Positions 31,525 to 40,134 of a DNA stretch of 64,000 nucleotides are shown one piece after another (the stretch's first letter is position 1; the number at the start of each line of letters is the position of its first letter). Under the pieces are notes generated by a model that saw only the letters and a program-made list of their open reading frames with translations, did no database searches and was not told where the DNA came from. Where the stretch lies: contig NZ_JAMTCJ010000001.1 in assembly GCF_024171815.1 (NCBI RefSeq), positions 496,001-560,000 on the forward strand. The letters are read 5' to 3'. This DNA comes from Williamsia maris (GTDB lineage: Bacteria; Actinomycetota; Actinomycetes; Mycobacteriales; Mycobacteriaceae). Both the position numbers and the translations under genes were made by a program.

Positions 31525-32469
31525 ATGACCTCGACCGCACTCGCCTTCGAATGGACCGAAACAAACCGAATGTGGCTGATAGAGAACCCGATCCGCATCG
31601 TCGCCTATGTCGTCGCGGGCCTGGTGGTCCGCTTCTTCCTGCACCGGGTGATCGACCGGGCGACCCGCCGACCGGTCAGCGCCGGGACCGACGACCCGGG
31701 CGCGTCACCGGCGTTGATCCGTCACCTACGCGACCGCACGCCCAAGGCGCTGCGCGACCCGAAGGTCATCGAACGACGGCAGCAACGCGCCGAGACCATC
31801 GGATCGGTCCTGAAGTCCTGCGTGTCGATCGTCCTGCTGCTGTGGGTCGTGCTCTCGATCCTGAGCGTGTTGGGCGTCAACATCGCGCCGTTCATCGCCT
31901 CGGCCGGACTCGTCGGCCTCGCGATCGGTTTCGGCGCCCAGAACCTCGTCAAGGATTTCGTGTCCGGGGTGTTCATGCTGCTCGAGGACCAGTACGGCGT
32001 CGGTGACATGGTCGACCTCGGTGAGGCGTCCGGTGAGGTCGAAAGCGTCGGGCTGCGGGTCACCACGATCCGCGACGTCGACGGGACCGTCTGGTACGTC
32101 CGCAACGGCGAGATCATCCGGGTCGGCAACATGAGCCAGGACTACGCCGTCGCGCGGGTCGAGATCCCGGTCGCGCCCAACACCGACATCGACCAGGCCC
32201 AGCGCGTCGCGCTCACCGCGGCCCAGGATGCGGTCTCGACCGCCCCGACCTCGACGTCGGTGCTCGGAGAACCCGAGATGCTCGGCGTGCAGGAGGTGTC
32301 CGCGTCGATGATCACGCTGCGGATGCTGATCAAGACCCAGCCGAACGCCCAGTGGGCGGTCGCGCGAGTGGTCCGCAAGAAGGTCCTCGAGGCCTACGAC
32401 TCCAACGGGATCGTCATGCCCGCATTGGCCGGGGCGGTCGGCGTGGGCGGACCCGGCGGGGCCGAATAA
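31525..32469 (+). CDS. MscS-family mechanosensitive channel
   Basis: 314 residues with three membrane segments. The pore helix region GLVGLAIGFGAQNLVKDFVSGVFMLLEDQYGVGDMVDLG is the diagnostic MscS TM3/beta-domain signature. The following beta and alpha/beta domains (VESVGLRVTTIRDVDGTVWYVRNGEI) are intact. Such channels open under membrane tension to release osmolytes during hypo-osmotic shock. TATCGT lies 7 nt before the ATG with no ribosome site, suggesting a leaderless mRNA. It follows the acyltransferase gene by 75 nt. Confidence 0.92.
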   Translation: MTSTALAFEWTETNRMWLIENPIRIVAYVVAGLVVRFFLHRVIDRATRRPVSAGTDDPGASPALIRHLRDRTPKALRDPKVIERRQQRAETIGSVLKSCVSIVLLLWVVLSILSVLGVNIAPFIASAGLVGLAIGFGAQNLVKDFVSGVFMLLEDQYGVGDMVDLGEASGEVESVGLRVTTIRDVDGTVWYVRNGEIIRVGNMSQDYAVARVEIPVAPNTDIDQAQRVALTAAQDAVSTAPTSTSVLGEPEMLGVQEVSASMITLRMLIKTQPNAQWAVARVVRKKVLEAYDSNGIVMPALAGAVGVGGPGGAE

Positions 32470-32504
32470 CCCGACACCGGGCGGTGACCGCTTACGCTGC
32501 TCCC

Positions 32505-33203
32505 ATGACGATGACGGTGAGAGCGGCCACCTCCCGGACCGCGCTGGTCGCGACGGTGCTCGCGGTGACCGCACTGGCGGCGGCGTGCACATCAGGTTCG
32601 GGGTCCTCGGACCCGACGACCTCGGCCCGGCCGAGCACGTCGGTGCCGGTGTCGGCGGCGGTGGTCGCACCCACCGGACCGGCCCAGCGGACCGCGGCCG
32701 CCACCGCGCTGAAGTTCGGCGAGAGCGCATTCCTGCCCGCCGACGCGTTCCGCCCCAACGGCCAGCTCGCGATGTTCACCGTCACCGGGATCGAGCCGGG
32801 CGTGGCCGGGGAGCTACCGGAGTCGGTGACCCACGGTGGCGTCCCGTTCTACGTCCACGTCACGGTCACCCAGCTGGGGACGCGGCAGCTCGACGTCCCG
32901 TCGACCGTCGGGTTGGCAGGCAGCGCGGACGGTCGCACCGCGACGTTGACCGAGACACCGCCGGACGGCTTCGGCAAGTGCGTCGCCGCCACCGCACCGA
33001 AGGACCTGGGCCGCGGCAACTCGTATGCGACGTGTTTCGTCGCGGTCGCCGACCCGGACACCGACCTCACCCGCGTCGTCTACTGGGCGCAGACCACCAC
33101 CGATCCCGAGTTCGACTACAAGGCCGCCCCGGTGGTCTGGTCGGACGGGTCACCCGCACCGGTCGCGTCGTCCTCGGCGCCGGCGCCCGCACCCACCAGC
33201 TGA
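32505..33203 (+). CDS. Predicted lipoprotein of unknown function
   Basis: 232 residues. Signal peptide TALVATVLAVTALAAAC ends in a good lipobox (LAAAC, C28), followed by a Ser/Thr/Pro-rich linker. The ~150-residue globular part has GQLAMFTVTGIEPGV, VPFYVHVTVTQLGTRQLD and two Cys (KCVAAT, ATCFVAV) that could form a disulfide outside the membrane; its layout resembles immunoglobulin-like secreted domains, but no family is recognised. The tail is Pro/Ala/Ser-rich. The ATG lies 6 nt after TACGCT (leaderless type). It converges with the diguanylate cyclase gene, stops 1 nt apart. Confidence 0.7.
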   Translation: MTMTVRAATSRTALVATVLAVTALAAACTSGSGSSDPTTSARPSTSVPVSAAVVAPTGPAQRTAAATALKFGESAFLPADAFRPNGQLAMFTVTGIEPGVAGELPESVTHGGVPFYVHVTVTQLGTRQLDVPSTVGLAGSADGRTATLTETPPDGFGKCVAATAPKDLGRGNSYATCFVAVADPDTDLTRVVYWAQTTTDPEFDYKAAPVVWSDGSPAPVASSSAPAPAPTS

Positions 33204-33204
33204 G

Positions 33205-34326
33205 TCAGCTGTAGTGGTGTGAGCGGGTCCGGACGGTGTTGCCGCCCGAGCGTTTCGCCTCGTACATCGCGGCGTCGGCGAGGTCGGTGAACAACACCGT
33301 CGACATCACCGACTGACGGCCGGGGATCCGGCCGGAGAAGTGCACCACCCCGACGCTGGCGGTGACCGGTGGGTCGCTGACCGCGGAGATGGTGTGCAGT
33401 ACATGGTTGGCCAGCCGGGTCGGTTCGGTCCAGCGCAAACTGTCGGCCACCACGAACTCGTCGCCGCCGATGCGTGCGACGACCCCGCTCGCCCCGACCG
33501 CGACGCGGAGCCTGGCGGCGATCTCGGCCAGCACACGGTCGCCGTAACGGTGCCCGTACTGGTCGTTGATCTCCTTGAAGTTGTCGAGGTCGGCCACCAA
33601 CACCGCGAGCCCGTGGGAGTTCTGCCGGTCCATCGTGCTGATGCGCTCGAGTGCCCGCTCCAGGCCGCGGCGGTTGAGGACGCCGGTCAGCGTGTCGACC
33701 TCCGACGCCGCGGCGTCCGAGGCGAGCACCTCGAGCATGAACTGCGTCGCGATCGGGATGGCGATGCCGACGAGGACGGCCTGGATCACCGCGATGGCCA
33801 CGCTCGACACGGTCCCCTGGTCGTCGCCGAGCATCAAACCCGACAACGTCCCGGCGACGACCAAGGTGAACGCGATGTGTGCGGTGAGCATCCTCGCCCC
33901 GTGGAAGAAGGCGATGTACCCGCCGACGAGTCCGAACAGCGCGCAACCGTTGAGTCCGCCGATCCGTTCCTCCTGCGCCAGACACCCGAGCGCGATGGCG
34001 ACGTCGGAGACGACCACCCACCAGCGCGAACGGCTCACCGACGGCCACGGCAGGAACAGCCACATCATCGACAACGCGATACCCAGGATCGAGGCGACGA
34101 CCGCGGCGACGACGTAGCCGGTCTCGGGCCGGGTGGTGGCGTCGATGAGGGTGACGACCGGGACGAGCGTGACCGTCCCGGCGGAGATCGCGAGCAGGAC
34201 CCGGGTCGGCTCGACCAATTGCCGGTCGGCGAGATAGCTGCCGAACCAGTCGAACTGGTCCTGACGGTTCCACCAGTGCGAGAGGGCCCACCCCAGCTGG
34301 GCCAGTCCCACCCCGAAACGGATCAC
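33205..34326 (-). CDS. Membrane-bound diguanylate cyclase (GGDEF)
   Basis: 373 residues. Five or six membrane segments fill the first ~190 residues (VLLAISAGTVTLVPVVTLI, YVVAAVVASILGIALSMMWLFL, AIALGCLAQ and others). The GGDEF domain follows: DTLTGVLNRRGLERAL, VLVADLDNFKEINDQYGHRYGD, and the active-site loop RIGGDEFVV near residue 285, intact, so c-di-GMP synthesis from two GTP is expected. No RxxD inhibitory site was seen just before the loop. The membrane part resembles no sensor that can be named. GTG start with GGAG 6 nt upstream. Monocistronic by position. Confidence 0.92.
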   Translation of the reverse strand: MIRFGVGLAQLGWALSHWWNRQDQFDWFGSYLADRQLVEPTRVLLAISAGTVTLVPVVTLIDATTRPETGYVVAAVVASILGIALSMMWLFLPWPSVSRSRWWVVVSDVAIALGCLAQEERIGGLNGCALFGLVGGYIAFFHGARMLTAHIAFTLVVAGTLSGLMLGDDQGTVSSVAIAVIQAVLVGIAIPIATQFMLEVLASDAAASEVDTLTGVLNRRGLERALERISTMDRQNSHGLAVLVADLDNFKEINDQYGHRYGDRVLAEIAARLRVAVGASGVVARIGGDEFVVADSLRWTEPTRLANHVLHTISAVSDPPVTASVGVVHFSGRIPGRQSVMSTVLFTDLADAAMYEAKRSGGNTVRTRSHHYS

Positions 34327-34451
34327 GCCCGGCTCCGAACGGCTGATCGCGAGTCACTCCCCCTCTGTCCCGGCGGAGGCCCCACCCCCCACAGGCTGCA
34401 CGAACTGCAGTGATGTGCCACAAAAATACACTGTCGCCCCGCTGACCGGGC

Positions 34452-35192
34452 TCAGACCAGACGACGCGCCAGCGATGCGGGCAGATGACGCAGCGCCGCG
34501 TCGATACCGATCCACGGCCAGGTGGGGACGACGGCACGCGCGGGTTCGCGTTCGATGGCCGACACCAGGGCTGCGACGCCCTTGGCCTGACTCGTCATCA
34601 GGGCGGTCTTCACACCGGCGTTGATGTCGGTCTGGATGTAGCCGGGCAGGATGACGCTGACCGTGATCGGTGACGAGGCCAGTTCTGCCTGCAGCCCCTC
34701 GCCGAGCGCCGAGAGCCCTGCCTTCGACGCCGAGTACGCCGCCTGGGCCTTCGGGAGTCCGCGGACCGCGCTCATCGAGCTGATCAGCACCAGATGCCCG
34801 TGCTCCTGCGCCCGGAAGATCTCCATGGCCGCCTCGATCTGGGCGAGCGCCCCGATGAGGTTGGTGGTGATGGTCTCGATGTTCGCGTCGGCGCGGCCGG
34901 TGCCCAGCGGGGCACCCTTGCCGAGGCCGGCGTTGACGACGACCCGGTCGAGCCCGCCGAGTTCGTCGTGCAACGCGCGGAAGACGGTGGGCACCGCGGC
35001 GGTGTCGGTGACGTCGAGCGCGGCGGTCGCCACCTGGGCGGCCGTCGGGCGTAGCTCGTCGGCGAGCGCGTCGAGCCGGTCGGCCCGTCGGGCACAGAGC
35101 GCGAGTGACCGTCCCTTGTCCGCGAAGGCCCGGGCCATCCCCTCGCCCAGTCCGGAGCTCGCACCGCTGATCAGGATTCTCGATCTCGTCAC
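34452..35192 (-). CDS. Short-chain dehydrogenase/reductase (SDR)
   Basis: 246 residues of the classical SDR family: nucleotide loop ILISGASSGLGEGMA (TGxxxGxG variant SGASSGLG), VVVNAGLG (NAG), catalytic SSMSAVRG with Ser and YSASK with Tyr and Lys. The basic residues after beta-2 (CARRADR) favour NADP(H). Substrate unknown. GTG 35192 is chosen as start: TAGATT lies 7 nt upstream, as in other likely leaderless genes here, and the fold begins immediately. Lies 34 nt downstream of the phospholipase gene on the same strand. Confidence 0.88.
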   Translation of the reverse strand: MTRSRILISGASSGLGEGMARAFADKGRSLALCARRADRLDALADELRPTAAQVATAALDVTDTAAVPTVFRALHDELGGLDRVVVNAGLGKGAPLGTGRADANIETITTNLIGALAQIEAAMEIFRAQEHGHLVLISSMSAVRGLPKAQAAYSASKAGLSALGEGLQAELASSPITVSVILPGYIQTDINAGVKTALMTSQAKGVAALVSAIEREPARAVVPTWPWIGIDAALRHLPASLARRLV

Positions 35193-35226
35193 GTCGGTGA
35201 ATCTACCGGGGCCATCCGACGTGGGT

Positions 35227-36396
35227 TCACCGCGCGCTGATCGGGTTCGACCGCACGACGCCGGTACCGGGGAGTTGCGCGACGAAGGTGCCGTCGCCCC
35301 ACCGCGACGCCACGCCGGGGACCGGGAAGTCGGTGGTGACGTCCTGGGCACCCGAGGCCAGTGCCACCGCGACCCGACTGTGCTCGTCGTTCTTCACCGT
35401 CGACATCGGCTCGTCGGCACGTGTCCGCACCAGATACCCCGCCGCCACCAACCGGCGGATCTCGTCGAGGTGTGGCCCGCGCGGGTCGTTGACCATGGTG
35501 ACGGCCGCGTCCGGCTGACCGACCGCGCCGCGGGTGAACACCGGCGCCGTCCGCAGTCCCGGGTGCAGGCGCAGGTACTCCGCCCGTAACCGCGACGGGG
35601 CTCCCGGCTCGCTCGACGCGTTGTCGAAGAAGAACATGACCCGCCCGCGCGCGCTGCCCAGCGTCGGCCACCCACCGGCCCGGACCGACTGTTCGACCGT
35701 TCGGCCCGGCTGCCGGATCGAGTCGGGGGTGATCAGGTCCTGGGGTCGAAACGTCTCGGCGATCTCCCGGTCGAGTTCGGTGAGCTGCGTGCGGTCCCAT
35801 GCGGGGACGTCGACCCCGCCGAGGCGTCGGGCGGTCGCGTCGGTCGACTTGAGCTCGAGCTGGATCAGGATCGGGGTGTGTCGGGGGTGCGAGTCGGAGA
35901 ACGCACGGATCTCACCCAGGCAGCGGCGCAGGCTGATGCAGCTGGTCCGGTAGTCGACGTCGGCGCTGTGCAGCACCTTGATCCCCGGGCGGCCGTACTC
36001 GGGGTCGGTGAGCGGGCCGTGCCCGGCGAGTCTGCGTACCAGCGGGTATCGGTAGCGGCCGCCGGTCGGATCGGGATCGAGGTCGAGCTCCACGGCGCGG
36101 ATCCGCTGGTCGCCGAGCTGGTCGGTGAGGCTCGCGTGCTGGTAGCGGAACCCGTCGGCGGACGACCCCGCCAGCGACGTCGGGAGCTCATCGGTGGCGG
36201 GCATCTGGTGATAGCTGTTGTGCGTGCCGATGAACTGGATCTGGTTCAGCCGCAGGGCGTCGGTGACCGGCGGGAGATCACGCGCGACGGCCGGACCGGT
36301 GGTCGCGGCGAGGCCGGTACCGAGCAGGGCGGAGACCAGGAGCAGGACGGCACGACGTCTGATGGCAGGCACCCGTCCATCTCGACGCCCGCACAT
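35227..36396 (-). CDS. Secreted phosphoinositide phospholipase C-like protein
   Basis: 389 residues. A basic start (IRRRAVLLLVSALLGTGLAATTGPAVA) gives a Sec-type signal peptide. The mature part has FIGTHNSYHQMP, IRAVELDLDPDP and later HTPILIQLELKS, a pattern of calcium-dependent bacterial PI-PLC-like enzymes with catalytic His and metal-binding Glu/Asp. GRVMFFFDN and the region after it complete the barrel. It would cut phosphatidylinositol or related glycolipids outside the cell. No strong ribosome site precedes ATG 36396; a GTG at 36372 is an alternative. Stand-alone or with the downstream SDR gene. Confidence 0.8.
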   Translation of the reverse strand: MCGRRDGRVPAIRRRAVLLLVSALLGTGLAATTGPAVARDLPPVTDALRLNQIQFIGTHNSYHQMPATDELPTSLAGSSADGFRYQHASLTDQLGDQRIRAVELDLDPDPTGGRYRYPLVRRLAGHGPLTDPEYGRPGIKVLHSADVDYRTSCISLRRCLGEIRAFSDSHPRHTPILIQLELKSTDATARRLGGVDVPAWDRTQLTELDREIAETFRPQDLITPDSIRQPGRTVEQSVRAGGWPTLGSARGRVMFFFDNASSEPGAPSRLRAEYLRLHPGLRTAPVFTRGAVGQPDAAVTMVNDPRGPHLDEIRRLVAAGYLVRTRADEPMSTVKNDEHSRVAVALASGAQDVTTDFPVPGVASRWGDGTFVAQLPGTGVVRSNPISAR

Positions 36397-36491
36397 GAGG
36401 TGACGGGATCATCGACGCGGCGCGCGCCTGACAAGTTAGTGACCTTTGCGAACCTTGTTGGTCGTACGGCGACCTCCGGGTCGGACGGTGT

Positions 36492-37388
36492 TCACTTCAA
36501 CAGCTTCGACATCCGACGGTCGGCGAGGATCTTGCCGCCGGTCTGGCACGTCGGGCAGTACTGGAAGGACCGGTCGGTGAACGAGACCTCGCGGACGGTG
36601 TCGCCGCACACCGGGCACGGCATGCCGGTGCGCGCGTGCACCCGTAGACCCGATCGCTTCTCCCCCTTCATCGTCGCCACCTCCTGCCCCTCGAGGCGGA
36701 CGGTGGCGTCGGTCAGGACGCCGTGCATGGAGACGAACAGCAGGTCGACCTGCTCGTCGGTCAATGCCTTCGCCGACGCGAACGGCGACAGTTTGGCGGT
36801 GTGCAGGATCTCGTCGCTGTAGGCGTTGCCGATCCCACTGATGGTCCGCTGGTCGGTGAGGACGGTCTTGATGCGCGCCGAGGTCCCCTTCAGCACCCCG
36901 CCGAATTCGTCGCGCGTCAACGTCATCACGTCGGGTCCGAGCGTCGCGATGCGTTCGACCTCCATCGTGTCGCGCACGATCCAGACGGCGAGCCGTTTCT
37001 GGGTGCCCGCCTCGGTGACGTCGAAGCCCTCGCCAGGCAGACCGCAGTGCACCCGCAGCGCGATGGGCCCCTTGCCGCCAGGCCGCGGCGGCGTCGGCGA
37101 CAGGTTCGACGACCAGCGCAACCAGCCCGCGCGTGAGAGATGGATGACCAGGTGGATCACGTCGACCGTGCCGTCGGTCGGTGGCCCGTCGGCGGGATCG
37201 GTGCTGATCACCAGGTACTTGCCGATGCGGGTGACCCCGACGACGACCCGCCCGGCCAGCGCCGAGTACGGCGGGTCGGCGGTCTTGAGCACCGCCAGCG
37301 ACGCGACGTCCACGCGACGGATCGGCAACCCCGCCGCACGTCCGTCGACGTAGTCGGCGATGGCCTGTACCTCGGGCAACTCCGGCAT
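36492..37388 (-). CDS. Fpg/Nei-family DNA glycosylase/AP lyase
   Basis: 298 residues. It begins MPELPEVQAIADY: Pro2 is the nucleophile and Glu3 the catalytic acid of the family. The helix-two-turn-helix is seen around RTISGIGNAYSDEIL, and the C-terminal zinc finger is CPVCG...YCPTCQ. It removes oxidised bases and nicks the site by beta,delta-elimination. The long insertion DPADGPPTDGTVDVIH and RPGGKGPIALRVH differ from canonical MutM, so this is more likely a Nei-type or secondary Fpg paralogue. Divergent from cysQ over a 47-bp spacer. Confidence 0.9.
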   Translation of the reverse strand: MPELPEVQAIADYVDGRAAGLPIRRVDVASLAVLKTADPPYSALAGRVVVGVTRIGKYLVISTDPADGPPTDGTVDVIHLVIHLSRAGWLRWSSNLSPTPPRPGGKGPIALRVHCGLPGEGFDVTEAGTQKRLAVWIVRDTMEVERIATLGPDVMTLTRDEFGGVLKGTSARIKTVLTDQRTISGIGNAYSDEILHTAKLSPFASAKALTDEQVDLLFVSMHGVLTDATVRLEGQEVATMKGEKRSGLRVHARTGMPCPVCGDTVREVSFTDRSFQYCPTCQTGGKILADRRMSKLLK

Positions 37389-37435
37389 GGGCTCTAGTCT
37401 GCTCTAGTACCTCGCACGCGGAAAGGGATTGATCA

Positions 37436-38212
37436 ATGGGTCCTGCGCGTCGTGAGCCGATCGAGGGTGCCTCGTCGCCGGGCGGTCTCTCCGATGCCGA
37501 GCTCGCCGCCCAGATCGCCGAGGGGGCCGGCCGCATCCTGGTGGCGGCGCGTCACGAGTCGCTGCTGCACGGTCGCCTGCTCGGCGACGTCGGCGACGGC
37601 GTCGCGCAGGCCTGGATCGCGTCGGTGCTGCGGACGCACCGACCCGCCGACGCGGTGCTGTCGGAGGAGGCGCCCGACTCCCGCGACCGGCTGGGGTCCT
37701 CGCGCGTCTGGATCATCGACCCGCTCGACGGGACCCGCGAATACGCCGCCGGCCGCGACGACTGGGCGGTGCACGTGGCGCTGACGGTCGACGGCGAGCC
37801 CGCCGACTGCGCGGTGTCGTTGCCGGCGACCGGGGAGGTGTTCCGCACCGACACCGTCGTCGCACCGGCGACACCGTCGGGCCGGCTGGTGACGTCGCGG
37901 TACGGCGGCTCGTACGAGGCGGCGTTGGTGGCGAATCGCCTGTCGCTCAGCGCGTACTCGGTCGGTTCCGCCGGCGCGAAGGCCATGGAGGTGGTCCGTG
38001 GCGACGCCGACGTATACGTGCACGCGACCGGGCAGTACGAGTGGGACAACTGCGCGCCGGTCGGTGTCGCACTGGCCGCCGGTCTGCACTGCAGTCGTAT
38101 CGATGGTTCACCCCTGATCTACAACCAGCGCAGCTCGTACATGTCGGACTTCCTGATCTGCCGCCCCGAACTCGCCGCCGACATCATCGAGATGCTCGCC
38201 TTCGTGTTCTGA
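37436..38212 (+). CDS. cysQ: 3'(2'),5'-bisphosphate nucleotidase CysQ
   Basis: 258 residues of the inositol-monophosphatase superfamily. The metal-binding motifs are LSEEAPDS (E77/E78), WIIDPLDGTREYA (residues 92-103) and the late GQYEWDNCAP (WD). CysQ removes the 3'-phosphate of PAP left by sulfotransferases and of PAPS, controlling sulfate flux. In mycobacteria its loss affects sulfolipid formation. It lies about 9 kb from the Stf0-type sulfotransferase. GGAAAGGG precedes the ATG. The distinct CysQ-like sequence argues against a simple inositol phosphatase. Confidence 0.88.
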   Translation: MGPARREPIEGASSPGGLSDAELAAQIAEGAGRILVAARHESLLHGRLLGDVGDGVAQAWIASVLRTHRPADAVLSEEAPDSRDRLGSSRVWIIDPLDGTREYAAGRDDWAVHVALTVDGEPADCAVSLPATGEVFRTDTVVAPATPSGRLVTSRYGGSYEAALVANRLSLSAYSVGSAGAKAMEVVRGDADVYVHATGQYEWDNCAPVGVALAAGLHCSRIDGSPLIYNQRSSYMSDFLICRPELAADIIEMLAFVF

Positions 38213-38307
38213 GGTGGCGACTCACACTGTGAAGTTGTCAAGGTGCTGATGCGGTCCCGCCGGGGCGGGTGCACGTATTCGGGTGGTCTGGGTTGCGGCT
38301 CTGGGGT

Positions 38308-39528
38308 TCAGGCGGCGATGGGGTCGTCGAGTCGCATGGTTCGTCGGTTGTAGCTCGGCAGCGGTCGTCGTTGTGGGTCGACGGTGGCGGGTGGGATGAG
38401 CCAGGGGTGTCGGTCGGCGCCCATGACGATCTCCCAGCCGGCGTGGTGGACGTCGCACCAGGAGGCGGGTGCTCCGCATTTGATGCAGCCGCGGTCCCGC
38501 AGGAGGACGACTTTGCGGGCGGCCCCGGTGAACAGGCGTGGTTCGGGCGCGGCAACGGAGACCGGTGCTCCGTTGAGGTCGAGGCCGACGCCGGCCAGCC
38601 GTGCGTCGCACGAGAGGAGTTTCGCGGACAGTTGCGTGATCGGCCCCATCCACGTCAGCGACGCAGTGCCGGCGGTGAGGGTGGTGGTGTCGACCTCGAC
38701 GGGGATGGTCACCAGGATCTCGGTGCGCGGCGGCCCCGACAGCGCATCGGGAGCCAGTCCGCGAGAGCCGACTTCCAGTAGCTGCGCGAATGCGTCCGCG
38801 CGGCGGCGAGTGGCGGGCCGAAGGTCGTCGGAGCCGTCGGGCTCAGGTCGTGGGCGCGATGCGGTGTCGAGTGCGGTGATCAGGCGTTCGCCGGTCAGTG
38901 CGTCGAGCTCGAAGGTCCCCCGGAGTCGTCCGTCATCACCGGCCCGCCAGTCCAATTCGTTGAGTGTCGAGTCCTCAGCCGGGGGTACGCGGTCCGCATC
39001 GCCACCGTCGCCGGGGTTGTCCACGGTCACGTCGATCGCGACTGCGCGTGCCCGCTCGACGATCTCCGCGGGCGCGGTCCCGGCGACCGCGTGGCCGATC
39101 AAACTGCCCTCCAGCGCGGCGATCGCCTCAGAGTCGACAGACTCTCCGGTCCGCCGCACGACATGGTCCACACCGCGAGCTACAGCATCGAGGTGCTCAG
39201 CCGACACCGACCCGTTGCGACTGTGGCGCGCCAACCGCGGTAACACCTGGATCGCCCGCCCGAGCCGGATCAACCTGGACGCGACAGCGGGAGCCAGACC
39301 GTTGGCACACAACAACTCCCGCAACGACATGCCCGACCGCTTCGCGGTACCGACGCGCTCGGCCTGCGCCGTCAACCGCGCCAACACATCATCAGCCACC
39401 GCCCGCAACGCAACAGCACCTCGGATCGCCTCGACGATCTTCTCATCGACATCGTCGACAACTGTGTTCCTGCAACTGTATTGATCGACCAACTCGTTGG
39501 CGATCTCGATCAGCGTCCCCCGACTCAT
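38308..39528 (-). CDS. DUF222/13E12-type protein with truncated HNH domain
   Basis: About 406 residues. The N-terminal two thirds is the DUF222 (13E12 repeat) domain: VADDVLARLTAQAERV, SLRELLCANGLAPAVASRLIRLG, SAEHLDAVARGVD. The C-terminal HNH start CIKCGAPASWCDVHHAGWEIVMG holds the zinc Cys pair and DVHH, but the usual middle stretch (W.. GG.T...N...LC..HH) is missing, and the sequence jumps to GWEIVMGADRHPWLIPPATVDP, which normally follows the second His pair. The protein is probably not an active nuclease. Near-consensus SOS box just upstream. ATG 39528 preferred over GTG 39543. Confidence 0.85.
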   Translation of the reverse strand: MSRGTLIEIANELVDQYSCRNTVVDDVDEKIVEAIRGAVALRAVADDVLARLTAQAERVGTAKRSGMSLRELLCANGLAPAVASRLIRLGRAIQVLPRLARHSRNGSVSAEHLDAVARGVDHVVRRTGESVDSEAIAALEGSLIGHAVAGTAPAEIVERARAVAIDVTVDNPGDGGDADRVPPAEDSTLNELDWRAGDDGRLRGTFELDALTGERLITALDTASRPRPEPDGSDDLRPATRRRADAFAQLLEVGSRGLAPDALSGPPRTEILVTIPVEVDTTTLTAGTASLTWMGPITQLSAKLLSCDARLAGVGLDLNGAPVSVAAPEPRLFTGAARKVVLLRDRGCIKCGAPASWCDVHHAGWEIVMGADRHPWLIPPATVDPQRRPLPSYNRRTMRLDDPIAA

Positions 39529-39535
39529 GACTCCA

Positions 39536-39551
39536 TCGTACACATGTTCGA
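39536..39551. promoter_or_regulatory. Candidate LexA (SOS) box at the DUF222-HNH gene
   Basis: TCGTACACATGTTCGA matches the mycobacterial SOS consensus TCGAAC-N4-GTTCGA at 11 of 12 defined positions. It ends 8 nt upstream of the chosen start. Several 13E12-type genes in M. tuberculosis are DNA-damage inducible, which fits. Confidence 0.6.
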
Positions 39552-39685
39552 ACGAAGCGCAACGGTTGAATACGGTGAATGTTGTTGAACTACAGCGGAT
39601 TCAGATTATCCACAGATCATGGAACGTCCACAGGTGCGTCCGTCGCGGACGCCCGAGCCACGCGCCGATTTCCTCCGCACTCGGG

Positions 39686-40060
39686 TCAGCCGGCCAACTG
39701 CTGATCACCGTTCGCCTCGATGTTCGCGCGCACGTCGTCCATGACGGCCTCGAGGTGGCTGCGCGTCACGAGCAGCTCGTCGATCTGTTGCGTCAGTCGC
39801 CGGTGTGCGTCGGACAACCGGTCCATCGTCGTGGGCGTGGTGACACCGGTGTGCACGCACGGCAGCATCTCCTCGATGTCGCGTGTCGGGACACCGGCGT
39901 CGAGGAGACAGCGAATGGTCTCCACCCGCTGCTGCGCCACGGTGTCGAACTCGCGATGCCCGCCACCGGTCCGACGTGAGGCGATCAGGCCGCGCTCCTC
40001 GTAGTACCGCAGTGACCGCACCGACGATCCGGTGCGCGTGGACAATTCACCGATCCGCAT
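39686..40060 (-). CDS. MerR-family transcriptional regulator
   Basis: 124 residues. MRIGELSTRTGSSVRSLRYYEERGLI is the winged-helix DNA-binding start of MerR proteins, with RRTGGGHREFD as wing, followed by a dimerisation coiled coil (RLSDAHRRLTQQIDELLVTRSHLEAVMDDV). The only Cys after the DNA-binding part are single (CLLDAG, LPCVHTG), so a metal-binding pair is not obvious; a redox or small-molecule signal is possible. Divergent from the SDR gene at 40135 with 74 bp between, the usual MerR-target layout. Confidence 0.88.
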   Translation of the reverse strand: MRIGELSTRTGSSVRSLRYYEERGLIASRRTGGGHREFDTVAQQRVETIRCLLDAGVPTRDIEEMLPCVHTGVTTPTTMDRLSDAHRRLTQQIDELLVTRSHLEAVMDDVRANIEANGDQQLAG

Positions 40061-40096
40061 TCCGACTCCCTGTTATCTAGATCACAGCCTGAGGAC

Positions 40097-40128
40097 TTGA
40101 ACCTCACATCGATGTCAGATCCTACGCT
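40097..40128 (+). promoter_or_regulatory. MerR-type promoter with 20-bp spacer and central palindrome
   Basis: TTGAAC (40097-40102) and TACGCT (40123-40128) are separated by 20 bp, longer than the normal 17, with the perfect palindrome ACATCGATGT (40106-40115) in the spacer. Overlong spacers with a central dyad are the hallmark of MerR-activated promoters. The SDR ATG lies 6 nt past TACGCT, so the transcript would be leaderless. Confidence 0.7.
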
Positions 40129-40134
40129 CGAGCC

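Noticed and set aside
39606-39614. Replication origin element: TTATCCACA matches a DnaA box perfectly.
   Set aside because: It is a single copy with no cluster of boxes, no dnaA/dnaN and no AT-rich unwinding region nearby.
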